The notes below the pieces were generated by a model. The model was not told where the DNA came from. It did no database searches and was given only the letters and a program-made list of their open reading frames with translations. A DNA stretch of 64,000 bases from Aphelidium insulamus. Its lineage: Eukaryota; Aphelidiomycota; Aphelidea; Aphelidiaceae. Both the position numbers and the translations under genes were made by a program. The stretch is taken from assembly GCA_036784855.1 (NCBI GenBank), contig JAZDSV010000005.1, forward strand, positions 310,001 through 374,000. The letters run 5' to 3'. Below, one piece after another: positions 43,432-56,236 of this stretch. The stretch's first letter is position 1; every line of letters starts with the position of its first letter.

Positions 43432-46400
43432 CTACGTCTCCGAGAGCCGAGTTAGTATCTTGCTCTTCAATATTGTTTCAAACGTTTGCATCAGGTCGGC
43501 ACATGATGGCCGCCGTTCCGCCTGATACTCCCAGCAGGACCGGATGGCCCCTTGCCACATTTGCAGATATTCCTCCGTGTCCTGCCGGCGAGCAAACTTC
43601 AACTGGCCTCGGCCGGCGAGCACCTCTTCCGCCACCTTCTCGTCGCTCATGTCCCCGAATGGAACTTTACGCTCCAGCATTTCGTACAGCATCACGCCGT
43701 ACGAGTACACATCCGTCTTGGCCCGCGTGCTGAATGGCTGTCCCGACGGCAGATTAAATAGCGGCAGCATCGCCTGCGCCTTGTAAAACTGTATCAGACC
43801 TTCTGGGCTGGCGTAGCGCACGCTCACGCCCTTCAAATTCGGCACGGCGCGCCCGACTAGCGGCGCCACATTGGCAGAGATGGTGTCCTTGGTGCTGGAT
43901 CGCTCACCGCGCGTACTGGCATCCGGTGTCGATACGCTGGCCAGTCCAAAGTCACAGAATATCGGCGAGTACCGCGCGTCTGGCAACAGTTTGCGGTACA
44001 TGGCAAAGTTGGAGTGGAGCTGCAGTAATGGTATAAGTACAGTACGCATACATATATGCTGTGTGGAATACCTGCGTGCTCGGGGTATTCTTGGTCAGGT
44101 CAATGAGAACATTTGCCGGCTTGATGTCATTGTGGATGACACCGTGCTGATGCATGTAGGTCAGCGCGTCCAATGTTCCCATTATCAGTAGCGCGCGGTC
44201 TTGCACACTCATGCGGTACGTGAAATTCTTCTTTGTCTCCGTCTTGGTGCATGTGTGTATCAGCGCGCGAAAGTCCATCGAGTACAGCGGTGAGACGATG
44301 ATGAAATCGTTTGGAGGCGACTCGGCGAATGCAACAACTCGGATGATATTTGTGTGCGGTGCCAGCGCGTGCATTATGGTGACCTCTTGGCGAAAGTTGT
44401 CCATCATTTCCTTGCAGACTTCCTCGTCCGTAGACTCGACTGGTGCGTGAGCGGGATAATCATGTATGTCACTCACGCACATGTCATCAACTTGACTGCG
44501 GCGTCCGTGTTGCCGCTGTTGCCGCTTATCAGAGCGGGAGTGGCCAGCGTGCCCTTCCAGATCATTCCCAGTCCGCCCTGAGCAATCAGTTTCACCAAGA
44601 TGACATCGTCCAGCGACTGCAGCTGCAAAAACCCAGGCAGAGCAAATACTGCGCGATTATAGCACGGTATACCAGTATTATCACACACACACAAAGCTAC
44701 CTTTGCGGTGGTCGGTGATGGTGGTGGTGCCGGCGCCGCCCACAAACGTGCTGGTTGCGTTGTTCGAGTGGCCCACGACTGTCTTGGACATAAAGTCTGT
44801 CAGCGTCATTGTCTGGTTGGCGTCGATACGCGACAAGTCGTAGCGCCGCATTCCTTCCTGGCCAGCGGCCGGGCTACGGCTGCCAGAGTGGCGCATCTCA
44901 TTCCGGCCCGGAACCAGCTGCGCCTCCTTGACCTGGGTCATGTCCAGCGGCTGCAGCAGTGGCGGGTTCACGATTTCCGCCTCGCCCACATACGTGGACG
45001 AGTGTATGACACTCAGCGCGCCCGTCTGTGTCTGATTACGCGGCTTCGCAGCCACTACGGGCGGTGGCAGCACCGGTCCGGGAGAGGCGGCGGCAAACTC
45101 CCCGCGTATCGAAGCCGCGCCCTTTGTCGTGTCATTGTGCCGGCCGCGGTCCGGTACCTGTTCGCCCGTCTCCACGGACGTGGACCTGGTGGGCGCCAGC
45201 GACGACTGGCCAGACTTGCCTTTGCCACGCGAGTCCGACTTGAAGTGGGACAAGATGGACATTGATCTCGCGGCGGCCAGATGCTGCTGAGACTGTGCCG
45301 GCTGCAGGTTGTTGCGCTGAGACTCGCGGGCGCGCACACGCTGCCAGTACCACCACAGGCACACCGCGCCCAGTATCAGCACCACTGTTGCGGTCACGAC
45401 TGGCGCCACAATCGCGGCCGTGGAATGCTGTGACTGCGCGGAGACATTTGTGGAGTTCATTGCAAGTACGCAGAAAGTGTCTGGCGGGCACCTCGTGGCA
45501 CAGACAAACGCTGCCTGGCAACCGCGACACACTCTATGTATCTATATGCTATGCTATATCTATGCGGAGATCTTGCCAGCCGCTGTCACTACTTGCCAGC
45601 CGTGCCGACATACAAGATGGTGTAGTCCATGTTGAGTAGAATGGTGTTGGGGCTGGAGCCGCTTGCTCGGGTGGCCCCGCCGTGACGCACCATCAACTTG
45701 GCGCCGTCATACCGCGACACCGGCACCATGGCCATGTTTGCGCCCAGCATGCCCGTATAGGCAGTGACAGAGTAGGTGCGCCACGCCGAACCAGCCGTGG
45801 TCCAGTCTGCCGGACTGCTGGTGGGAATGTAGAGCACCTGGCACATTGTTCCCGCACTGGCCTGCGCCGCCAACCCGGAACACGCAGTCAGTTCACGCGT
45901 GGCCACATTCCACCACGTGCTCACCGACACTCGGCCAGTGTTGGTGAGCGTGGGCGAAAAGTCTGGCTGCGACCAGGTGCACTGTGTCTCGCTGCCGTCC
46001 ACGCACACCAGCAACTGGAACGCGATGATGGGCGGGTAGTTGCCGTAGGAGCTGTGGCCGCCGTACGCAATCATCATGGTGTCTCCGCTGCTCTTGTCCG
46101 TGATGAAGGTGGCCGAGTGCGCGTAAGTGGCGATGGTGGCCGCGGCGGCCAGACGGGTAATCGTCATCACATACTTGGTGCCCGACTGGAAGTTGAGTGA
46201 CACCTTGACCGAGTAGGTGCCGCCCTCAATGACGGGCGAGCTGGGCGACTTCAAGTTGACACCGCCTGCACACATGGACATCTATGAGATACATACCCAG
46301 ACATACGCGCATACACGCACGTCACGTACCGTGCACGATGAAGCGATTAGCCACACTGTCATACACGGTTGAATGCTGGCCGACTTGCGGAGCGTTGTTG

Positions 46401-46883
46401 CCAGGATTGCCGACTGCGTACCACGTCAACAGCTGGTAGTCAAACACCCACGCCTCCTTGGAGGTGGAACCATCCGTCAAATGACCGCCATACAGAAACG
46501 CGTACATGTCGGCGTCGTGCTTGGTCCAGGAGTGAAAGGCGCGCACGGAAGGTGATGGTGTCCCGCCAGCAAATGAAATCGTGGACCACGAAGTGGTATT
46601 CATGCTGTAGACGAACACGTCGCTGGTGGCAAATGTTGCCGGAACATTCGAATAGCCGCTGGGTGGTAGAGCCGTCAGCACGTTGTATAAAACAATGGTG
46701 TGTGTCAGGTGACAGCACATACCCAAACATCAAGAAACCATCGCCAGCCAGAGCCGGCACCGCGGCGTGTCCAAATCGCGCATAAGTCGTCGAGTCTGTA
46801 ACAGTGAGAAACTTTTCTGCCAGCGTGCTGCCGGCTAGCACAAGTGCCAGTAGGGCGAGCGTCGTGCCGGTAATCCCACTCAT
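43432..46883 (-). CDS. Receptor-like protein kinase with kelch-type ectodomain
   Basis: Seven exons join in frame. The N-terminus has a signal peptide (MSGITGTTLALLALVLAGSTLA). The ectodomain has kelch-like motifs (GDGFLMFGGYSN, FLYGGHLTDGSTSKEAWVFD, MIAYGGHSSYGNYP, TWW) and a short Cys-rich stem (CRGCQAAFVCATRCPPDTFC). One transmembrane helix follows (AAIVAPVVTATVVLILGAVCLWWYW), then a ~200-residue Ser/Pro-rich linker. The kinase domain has GGLGMIWKG for the Gly loop, AVKL for the Lys, and a catalytic loop HNDIKPANVL that keeps the Asp but has Asn for the usual Arg of HRD. DFG, SPEG and DVYSYGVMLYEML complete it, typical of tyrosine-kinase-like (TKL) kinases. A plasma-membrane receptor is likely. 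The ligand is unknown. Confidence 0.78.
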
Positions 46884-47200
46884 TTTTGCTGATTACACAA
46901 CACCTTGGCACATGGCAACGCGCGCGCACTTATTTTTGGGCAGCACATATGTAAATAATGCAATATGCATTTTTCCATTGCTGTGTAACAGACCGCTGTG
47001 AGAATGCTGGATTTAAGCATTAAACAAGAGATAATTAAACACGCTATGAAATTTAAATCTCAGAAACCTTGACCGATCCTGCCGTGCTGCGATTGGTCAG
47101 CGCTTCGCCGCACATTGTAAACCTGCCGCCGCCGCCAATTCCGCCCGCCCATCCATCCATCCATCCATCCACCCTCACATACACCCATCAGTGTGCAGCC

Positions 47201-47761
47201 ATGGTAGGTGTCTTCGTCTCTATTGGTGTCCAGGACTCACCCGCTGCAGGCATCCAAGAAAAAGAACGCCACCGCCGCGCCAAAGGAGAACATCCAGCTG
47301 GGTCCCCAGGTTCGCGATGGCGAGCTGGTCTTTGGCGTTGCGCACATCTTTGCCTCATTCAACGACACTTTCGTGCACGTCACTGATCTGTCTGGCCGTG
47401 AAACCATCGTCCGTGTCACTGGTAAGTTGAACGCGGTCACCGTAGCCCGTATGTCGTGGACTTGACGCGGCGTATAGGCGGCATGAAGGTCAAGGCCGAC
47501 CGTGACGAATCATCACCATACGCCGCCATGTTGGCTGCCCAGGATGTGGCCGTCAAGTGCAAGGAGGTTGGCGTCACCGCGCTGCACATCAAGCTCCGTG
47601 CCACCGGCGGCACCGGATCCAAGACCCCTGGCCCCGGTGCCCAGTCTGCCCTGCGAGCGCTGGCTCGTGCCGGCATGCGCATAGGCCGCATTGAGGACGT
47701 CACGCCGATTCCCACCGATTCTACGCGCCGAAAGGGCGGTCGTCGTGGTCGTCGTCTGTAG
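47201..47761 (+). CDS. RPS14: 40S ribosomal protein uS11 (RPS14)
   Basis: uS11 is a core small-subunit protein near the mRNA exit. The exons are 47201-47203 (only the ATG codon), 47250-47421 and 47478-47761. An intron immediately after the start codon is common in ribosomal protein genes. The protein reads MASKKKN..., [72 protein letters not shown] and ends [11 protein letters not shown], the invariant uS11 tail. Upstream, 46884-47200 is the divergent promoter shared with the receptor kinase, with a short (CATC)n run at about 47150-47170. Confidence 0.97.
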
Positions 47762-47993
47762 ACGCGCGGTGGTCAATGTTGCCTGTCGGATATGGATGGC
47801 CGTACAATCGTCCTATTGATAAAAACATACTATTTGGCGTCTGTGGCCTTGCTGGCTGCTGCAGTTATTTACTTACTTGCGTACTGTGTCTGTCGTTGTC
47901 TGTCTGCTTGCACGTTATACTTTGAGCGGTCCATTTCTGTGTTTTGTTTTCCATGCAGGTGACGCATTTGTCCCACGGTGCACTCAGATTGCA

Positions 47994-50847
47994 ATGACAA
48001 TCCCGCGCCGGCCCATTCGCAAGATTCTTGTGGCAAACCGTGGCGAGATAGCATGCCGCGTTATGCGCACATGCAAGCTGTTGCACATATCCACCGTGGC
48101 AGTGTGCTCGGACAGGTATTCAAGAGGATAGCTATTCATGCTCTGAATGCTCTGACACTGTTGGTATCCTGCAGCGACAGGGGCAGCCTATTCGTTGAAA
48201 TGGCAGACCAGGCGGTGCGCATTGGTCCCTCGCCGGCCAGCGAGTCGTACTTGTGTGCCGACAAAATAGTACAGGCCGCCATTGATACGGGCTGTGACGC
48301 CATTCATCCAGGCACGGATGATTGTCCTTGATGTAAGGCCGCGCGCATTCTGACTGCTGCAGGCTACGGCTTCTTGTCGGAAAATGCGCAATTTGCTTCG
48401 GAGTGCGGGAAGAAGAATATCATCTTTATTGGCCCGCGACCAGAGAGCATCCTGTCCATCGGTGACAAGGTATACCTGGAGCATTTACACTTGAGGCACT
48501 CGTATATCTACTTGCACAGATATCGGCCAAAAATCTGCTTGCAAAGCGAGCACCGGAAGTTCCTCTCATTCCCGGCTACAATGGAGAAGATCAATCTGTG
48601 CCACGGCTGGTCCGCGAGGCGATTAGGATAGGTATGGGTCGTTTGCTAATATTCATAACATTAACCTACAGGGTTTCCCGTGCTGCTCAAGGCATCGTCT
48701 GGTGGGGGCGGAAAGGGGATGCGAGTTGTGCGCGAAGAGAAAAGGTGTATATGGCTGGCAAGCTATATTTGCATCGCTTATTGGTTATAGTTTGGCACAG
48801 GAAGTTGAAATGGCCAAGGGCGAAGCAAAACGCTCGTTTGGCGATGACAAGCTGTTAATTGAAAAGTACTTTGAAGCGATAAAACATGTCGAGGTACATT
48901 GTTGGTATTTATTAGTCACTTAGTCACGTGTAACGTGCAGATTCAAATAATGGGCGACCAGCACGGAAATATGTTTCACTGTTTTGAGCGAGAGTGCTCC
49001 GTCCAACGACGTCACCAGAAAGTGATCGAGGTTGGTCGTTGTGCAAGTACTTACAAATCAGCTTATTAGTGCAGGAAGCGCCATGTGCGACAATCAGCGC
49101 AGAGCTTCGGAATAAAATGTCTCAAGCGGCGATAAGCATTGGCAAGGCAATTCGATATGAGGGCGCTGGCACGGTTGAATTTATCATCGTAAGTCGATAA
49201 TAATGTGAGTTTGTAGTAGCATTAAATCTTCGCAGGACACTCGGGACCAACAGTTTTATTTTCTGGAGGTGAACACGCGCCTGCAGGTGGAGCATCCCAT
49301 CACCGAAGCAATTACTGGACTCGATTTAGTCCATCTGCAAATACGGGTAGCGTCTGGCGAATCGCTTGCCGGTTGCGGTTTGGACGAGTTGTCAATCAAA
49401 GTACATTGGACACTTCGTGTTCCGCTATCTTACATTACAGGGACATGCTGTTGAGACGCGGCTCTACGCCGAAGATCCAAATAACAACTTTTTCCCATGT
49501 ACCGGGAAAATCCAGCTTTGGTCGCAGCCTGAATCTGTTTCACAAACTGGCAGTCAACAAAGATTCGCCTCGTATCCTCGCTATGATACAGGTGTTCGAA
49601 CAGGCGCCGAAATTTCCGTTTTCTACGACCCGCTAATATCCAAAATAACTACGTGGGCACCCAATCGGGCCGAAGCAATCGCCCAGATGGAGTGGACGCT
49701 AGCAAATACAGTTTGCTTGGGACTCACAACCAACAAAGCGTTCTTGCTGGAGGCTCTACGACATCAGCTATTCCAGAATGGCAGGTATACAACTTCTCTC
49801 GTGGACGTAATGAGCAAGACTCGTCATCAAAAGTCCATTCGACCTTTGATGGTTGACGCCGGCCAAGAAACCGCACTTGTACCACAACTCGTTCACGTTC
49901 CACACCGCAGTATCGTGAACCGTGAAACCGGACACGAAATCGATCTGGACCCTTCAACTGTGTTTCAGACGGGTCGCATATACCGCGACGATGAAGCATT
50001 GTTCATTGGCACAGTGTGGCTGTGGCACAAACGCCAACGAACCCGCCAACAACTCGGAGTGCCATCTGGATTCCGGCTATTGCAGCACCGAGGTCAACGA
50101 GAGATCATTACTGTTGTGAATGAAGACAAGGCTCAATCTCCCAGCGATAAAGAAAAAACAGTCAAGTGCATCGAATACGTTGTAAAGCCAGCCGAAGGAA
50201 GTGTAGAAACGAATTTTCTGTTGCGCTCCATTGAAATGGAGCCACGCCAGATTGTGAAACAAGGTACGGCTGGCAGGAAGGAAGTGCAGCAAGTAGAAAA
50301 GGCTAGTCCATGGACTCGAGTGACACTGGCTGCCGTTAAAGGTAGAGTTCGTACGTATAACTTGCTCCTTCTTAGCCACGATAGATGTTGGACCTCAGGC
50401 AAGCGAGTTGTATTGTGTACTGGACCGCTACAGAAGGAAATATTCAGTGGCTCAAAGCGATGCCAGCAAAACCGACATGTCCACCATTTTGTTTGTTCAC
50501 AACGCGGATTGGGATAACCAGTACAAGTTGCTACGGGAAGAAGCTTGCTACCGCGGCAAGTTGTCTGCACTTGATCCCAGTACGTACATGTGTCTACATT
50601 GAGTGCCACGGAAATGATGATTACCGTAGAGGCGACTTATACGGCGAAAATGCCATGTCGCGTGCTTAAACTGCTGGTTAAAAATGGAGCTATCGTCCAA
50701 GATGGCACGCCGCTAATGACTATGGAGAGCATGAAGATGGAGACGCGTCTCTATAGTCGTCATGAGGGTGTCGTCCACTTTCTCGTTGCGGAGAATGCAG
50801 TCGTCGAATCTGGCACATTGATGCTCGATGTTGTTCAGTCCAAGTAG
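47994..50847 (+). CDS. MCCC1: 3-methylcrotonyl-CoA carboxylase alpha (biotin carboxylase + BCCP) subunit
   Basis: Twelve exons encode a biotin-dependent acyl-CoA carboxylase alpha chain, most like mitochondrial methylcrotonyl-CoA carboxylase of leucine breakdown. Biotin carboxylase landmarks are [85 protein letters not shown] and [13 protein letters not shown]. The C-terminus has a biotinyl domain with the acceptor Lys in MESMKME. The conserved HPG-YGF junction falls on an intron (48312-48362) with a GC donor (CAG|GCACGG). A mitochondrial presequence is not obvious ([11 protein letters not shown]). PCC alpha cannot be fully excluded. Confidence 0.87.
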
Positions 50848-50862
50848 CTGCCATTTCCCTGA

Positions 50863-53096
50863 TCACGCTAAACAGAGCTTCTTCCCGTCAGCCAAACCCT
50901 TCACAATTTCAATCATTGCGCCCAGGCACCATCCAGTCTCGATTGTGTCAATCTTTTTGCGCACCGCAATCGGCTGCGAGTCGGGCAATTGGTAGCCGGT
51001 GGCAAGCAGTTGGTACATGAACGTGAGGTCCATGCACAGCTCGGGAATGTGCTCCACCTCCCCGCTAGCTCCTTTGGTGGCAGCATCAGGTCCGTGCACA
51101 AATTGCGACAGCTGGCGCTCAATGTGTTGCGGCGATTCAAAGTGCGCCAGCAGATGGGGAGACATCTTCAGTACGGCTTGGTGTACAAACGACGAGTCAT
51201 CGGCTTCCTTGCCGCTGGACACATGGCACACTGCTTCGGCCAAGTACTTGAAATCCTTGACTAGCCACTTGTCAGATTCTGTGCCGGGAACATCATCATG
51301 ATCCAGTCCGAGAATGATTCGGGTTCGGTCGTAAAAAAATGAAAATGCAAACAAGTAGGAACCAGATAGGGCAGTGAAGGTGTCGGTCAAACTTGGCTGA
51401 TATATGCCGTTGAATGAACAATGCGGCGGGTCGTAGTGGCACGTAGCGTCGGTGTTGAATATCTTTGATGACAAGGAAAGGCAGCCATGGCCATTGCTGT
51501 CACTACTCCGCTGCGTGCCAGTAAATATGATAACGTCTTTAGCGGCATCGAAAACGCCGTCAGCGCCGTACTGCTCAAGCAGCGCCGGCTTGGCCACATC
51601 ATAGTGCCGATAAGTAGCACATGGGTGTGCAATCAGATAAACTTTGCCCGCCGCCTCATTCACCACCCCTTCAAGCGCCTTGATAGCCGCATTTTTCCGT
51701 TCGGCATTCTGAATTAATATGGCATCGTTTAGCAGTGGCACATCGCCGTCACCGAGCGACTGCTTGGATGCCAGCTTGGCGGCCAATTGAGCGACCAACT
51801 TGCTTTTGATTTGCTGTCTGGCCTCCATAAGGCCGTAGCCGAGATAGCTGTGCTGATAGAGATTGTACTCGTGCGCGCCCAGTTGCTTCAGCTCGTAGAA
51901 CGGTTCGCATACAGGCGGCTTCAAGTTCTCGGCAACTACAGGGCACCGTGGCTGAGACGCTGGATTGAGAGTCGGATCATGAAAGTTGGGCTCAAATACA
52001 ATCTACAACATTGGTTGTCAGTGTATGGATACATCAGGTGCGAGCGTAAACATGCCTGCGTAGATCCGCCGCCCAAATCCATTATCGCGGCAGTGGGCAA
52101 CCGCCGCTCCGAAGGAACAAAACGACGTAGCAGATAATTGACGGTAATCCACGCATACAGCGCCTCGTCTTTCCCGTCCATGACAGTCACGGCACGTCCA
52201 TCGGCATTCTTGTGCAGCTTGAACGGCCACTTGTCCGCCAGTCGCTTCTCAACAGCATCCAGGATGCGATCTGCCTGTCCATCGGGTAGAAGTCGCAACC
52301 CCGCGGTGGCTTTGACAACTATCGGTGTGCAGTGCCACAGTTGCTTTGGAACACGGGAGCGCGCCTTCTCCAGCAACGGATCCAGACTCTTGGCAGCCAT
52401 CTCGGCAAAGTCCTGTTCTTTTGTTGCTGTGCGCGCAAAATGCGACAAGCCCGGCTTCAGTGACTCGAACAGCTCTTCGTGCAGCTCAGGTTCGGCAGAC
52501 TCGCAAAACGTAAATGTGTAGACGTGTATGCGCGATCCAGTGCTTCCCGCATCCATTATAATGCCGTAGGTGGCATTGGGCAGTGTTAGGGGGGAGACTG
52601 AGACGGCACAGCCCTTTTTCTTGCCACTAATAGCTTCGCCGGCACCGCGGAAAGCCTTGTGCAGCGACTATGTAGCAGTTAGCTTACGCAGATATCAGCA
52701 TTCAGACAGCGTTGTGCACACCGTAGGAAGTGAGCCGTGCTGCCAGTAGAGGAGCAGCAAGAGCGAAGAGACTGCGCAGAGAATAATTAGCATTTGCCGC
52801 TGGGCACTCTTGCGCGAGAGCAGGCGCAATATGCGGGCGACCAAGCCGCCGCCGCCGCCAGCTCCGCCACCACCATTCAGCGCCATCGGGTGTCGGTGCA
52901 CGTTAATCGGGCGGCCAATGCGGCCACCGGAAGCGAAAATATCCTCAGACAGCGCTGGCTTCTGCTGGTGCGGCGGCGGCTCGTCGTAGCGGCGCTGCTT
53001 GACGCCGTTTGCCTGCATCGGCTTGCCGTCTGATCTAATGGACTGTAACAACAGTGCTTGAGTTCCACTCTGCCACCACAGCGTAAACAGGCACAT
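50863..53096 (-). CDS. GDA1/CD39 family nucleoside (di)phosphatase, type II membrane protein
   Basis: This family hydrolyses nucleoside di- and triphosphates. Golgi GDPase/UDPase supports glycosylation. A cytosolic N-terminus with a Gly-rich stretch precedes one hydrophobic anchor (LIILCAVSSLLLLLYW). The apyrase conserved regions are ACR1 (MDAGSTGSRIHVY), ACR2 (VVKATAGLRLL), ACR3 (DGKDEALYAWITVNYLL) and ACR4 (IMDLGGGSTQIVFEP). ACR4 is split by an intron (52003-52055) with a GC donor (CAG|GCATGT). The C-terminal half has GYGLMEAR and a paired-Cys region. The start could also be the downstream Met at residue 27. Its stop lies 15 bp from the convergent carboxylase stop. The upstream stretch 53097-53440 shows no gene. 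Confidence 0.92.
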
Positions 53097-53440
53097 AAAT
53101 ACAGGTTTACACAGCTGGCCCTTATGGAATAGAGGTGGTTGAAGGATATTCTTGATGGCCGTGGAACCTAGAACACGACCCTAATAGTTTGGAGCGTAAT
53201 AATATGGACACGTAGATACATTGACATCCGCTCAGAGCTTTGCGCGATGTTCAGTGTCTGCGAGCGTAAACAGGAGCAAATTGGAGCTGTGTATGCGTAT
53301 GCGTACCCTTGTTCAGTGCCTTCTAATAGTTTAGAAATAACGAGCCAACTATAATGTGAGGGCGTAGTGACAAGGGATGATTATGCGTGGGCGTGGGCGT
53401 TTATCATGAGCTACAAACAAATCCCACAATATTGTAATCG

Positions 53441-55908
53441 TTATCTATAATTCAGGGACCGTTTGGTGTCATCAGATGGCGCCTTGATGGCATGCCACTC
53501 AGCCAACAACTGCTGAACCATTTCTGTGTTGTCGTTTAAAATGTCTACACTTATTTCACTGACATGGGACAACGCTGGCTGATGTCGTTGTCGAAATAGT
53601 AAACACAGTGACTCGACTATGGCTGCATCGGGCTTCAGCTCAAGCATCTCCATGTCATCCAGCAAAGACATGGTCCATTCGGGTGCAGTGGGCAGCCGTC
53701 CCACAGCGTGCCGTGTTATCTTTTCGGGAATCCGTTCACCTTTTACCGTCAGTTCATCATTAGCACTGTGTGGTAAATGCCGCCCCAGTCGTAGCATCGC
53801 TGCCATCACCTCTGTCGAGAGCCACGATTTCGGATCGTGATTCTGCCTCAACTCGTGATAGATGCGGTAGACGCCAACCACGTCTGATATGCTATCCGCA
53901 ATCTTTACCAGCTTTAAAAAGGCGCCGCGGCTTTTTGCCAATTCTGCACTGGATAGTTGCCTGGTCTGGCTGTCTGGTGCCAGCAATTGCGCTGGAGTCA
54001 GCTCACGCAACCAGTCTTCAATACTGGTGCCCGAGCGCGTACTGTCAGCGTCATGACTATCGCATTGCAGCGGATATAGCGGCAGAGCAGCACGCCAGAA
54101 GAGAGGTACGGCGGTATGTCCTCCAATTACTCGCAGACAGTCCAGCGCTGCATGGATGTCGCCAAATTCTGGTACAAAGGGGGCAATGTCAACCACATCC
54201 ACACAGCTTCCGCCAGAAACATTGTCGATTGCATGACGATCGCCGTGCAGAGCCCATACGGGGCGCATGCTGAGAGATCGCAACACTTCAGTGAAACGAG
54301 CGCCGGCCGCGTTTGTGTGCAGGAATGCACGCCAGCTGTCTGCGGAATCCGGCAGTCGATGATGGTTCATTGAGCGCATGGCATGATCGAGCGATCGACT
54401 AGTCAGCTCCGGGTGTGGCGTCGCCGAATGTTCAGGAAGCATTGTCCTTGCGTTGATATTTGGTGTATGCTGTTGTTTTTCGGCATCAATCCGGTCACCG
54501 GGTATGCCGCGGAATGTAGAGTAGAATGTTAGGGCATATGTCTCGGGTGTAGCAGCAACACCGCACTTCTCCATCCAATGACGTAGGCGCATCACTTCTG
54601 TATAGCCGTCAGGCTCGCCGCGGTTAAAACGGCGTTTCTGCAAAGCGACGCTCCTCAGCACCGAGTTGAACATGGCCGCTGAGCGCGAATACCCAGCGTC
54701 AACAAACCGCTTGGCCGCACGCTCAGCCGCACTAGACGGTACAACGGACGGCGCAATTAATGAGAAGGTGGCCAGCAGGTCAATATGACCGCAAAGAACT
54801 TGATGGGCAAGCGGCAGATGTCGGGATCTCATTTCTTCCACCAGCCGCCCTATACGCTCCTTATCTTCGGCAATTAGCCGATTAGCGGATATAACATCAT
54901 TCTCCGCCAGACCGTGCGACCACGGTGAAAACCTTGTGTGCTGTGGATATCGCTCCCGCAACATGCGATCCACGGCCCATATCTGAGCCAAGTAGCATTG
55001 CGCCACAAGAAATACATTGGCGTCTCCGCTGCGAATCACCTCGGTGGATAGCTCGCTAGCTTCATGAGGCATACCGGACCGACCGTACATCAGGGCCAAC
55101 CACGTCATTGCTTGAAGTCGGCTATCAGGCGCACGCAAACTTTGCATTAATGACTTGATACGCAAATCATCACAGCCAGATGTGTGTGCCGCCTTCAGAG
55201 TCAGCGCGTGCAACATTGCCAGCGTCAATTGCTCGTTATCGGCGTCACTGGAATCACTGAGTGCCTCGAAGCGCGACCAGCACAACTCTACAGCAGTCCA
55301 TTGTCGAGCCTTTGCCAACAACTAAATCGTTAAAACTATCTTAACATGTGAAAGTAGCAATGCCATACCGGTAATATGGCAGCGAGCAGTGGAGGAGAAA
55401 TGCTATTGCCGGGGCCCAGCTGATGGATCATATCGCGGCATACACCCAGCGCCTCCGCGGCTGCAAAACGGTCCAAATCATCTTCTGCGAGATGTGTGCG
55501 AGCGGGTGGCAAACAGCCGCGCAACACCGTCTCGAACGCATGCACACTCAGCGGCACAGAGTGTTGACAAATATGATCATACAAGTCCAGCATGTCCATT
55601 GGGCGGGTAGGACTTTGCTGAAACGACAGGCTGGCGGCGTCAATTAGCTGAGAGGCCGCTGTGGATACTTCAGCATTGTGCACGGAATTCTTGCGGGCCA
55701 CCATTGCATCGAACCGCTTGATAGCAGATTTAAAGTCGCCACTGAGAGGCGACTTCACGCTTTCATATAGACCCAGCGTCGAGGAACTGACGCGTGGTTT
55801 TATCGCCAGAGATGAGTATCGTCCGCGTGGCCGAAATGATCGCGTCACACGAAAAGCTGCTGCAACCGGCGGCGGACAAGGCATCGCGCGAGCCCACACC
55901 GCCGCCAT
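53441..55908 (-). CDS. PPR-like mitochondrial protein, ~806 aa
   Basis: Two exons (55908-55369 and 55321-53441) join with a 47-nt intron in phase 0. The N-terminus is basic and Ser/Ala-rich without acidic residues (MAAVWARAMPCPPPVAAAFR), consistent with a mitochondrial targeting sequence. The body is helical, with pairs of helices of about 35 residues and local matches to pentatricopeptide motifs (for example MEKCGVAATPETYALTFY). No enzyme motif is visible. A role in organelle RNA handling or translation would be typical but is inference. Confidence 0.6.
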
Positions 55909-55911
55909 TAT

Positions 55912-56215
55912 GAGGAAAGAAAGAAAGAAAGAATGAAGAATGAATGAATGAATGAATGAAGAAAGAAGAAAGAGAATGAAGAAAGAGAATAAAGAAAGAG
56001 AATGAAGAAAGAGAATGAAGAAAGAGAATGAAGAAAGAGAATGAAGAAAGAGAATAAAGAAAGAGAATGAAGAAAGAGAATGAAGAAAGAGAATGAAGAA
56101 AGAGAATGAAGAAAGAGAATGAAGAAAGAGAATGAAGAAAGAGAATGAAGAAAGAGAATGAAGAAAGAGAATGAAGAAAGAGAATGAAGAAGAGAATGAA
56201 GAACAAGAAGGAAGC
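55912..56215. repeat. Purine-strand minisatellite, ~13-bp unit
   Basis: About 18 copies of a 13-bp unit close to GAAGAAAGAGAAT are flanked by shorter (GAAA)n and (GAAT)n runs. All purines are on the + strand. It fills the space between the divergent PPR-like (start 55908) and LLPH-like (start 56237) genes. Reading frames through it (Ser/Phe/Leu-rich on the minus strand) are artefacts of the repeat. Confidence 0.95.
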
Positions 56216-56236
56216 ACAACCACAAAAAAATTGTAA

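Noticed and set aside
45589-46883. Kelch protein and kinase as two genes separated at the TAG near 45600
   Set aside because: The TAG overlaps a usable donor (AA|GTAGTG). Splicing from it continues the frame into a Cys stem and TM helix, while the kinase part alone would lack a proper start and signal peptide.
48301-48362. A GT donor (GTCCTT or GTAAGG) for the second carboxylase intron
   Set aside because: GTAAGG lies after an in-frame TGA, and GTCCTT would insert four residues into the invariant [10 protein letters not shown] motif. The GC donor preserves it exactly.
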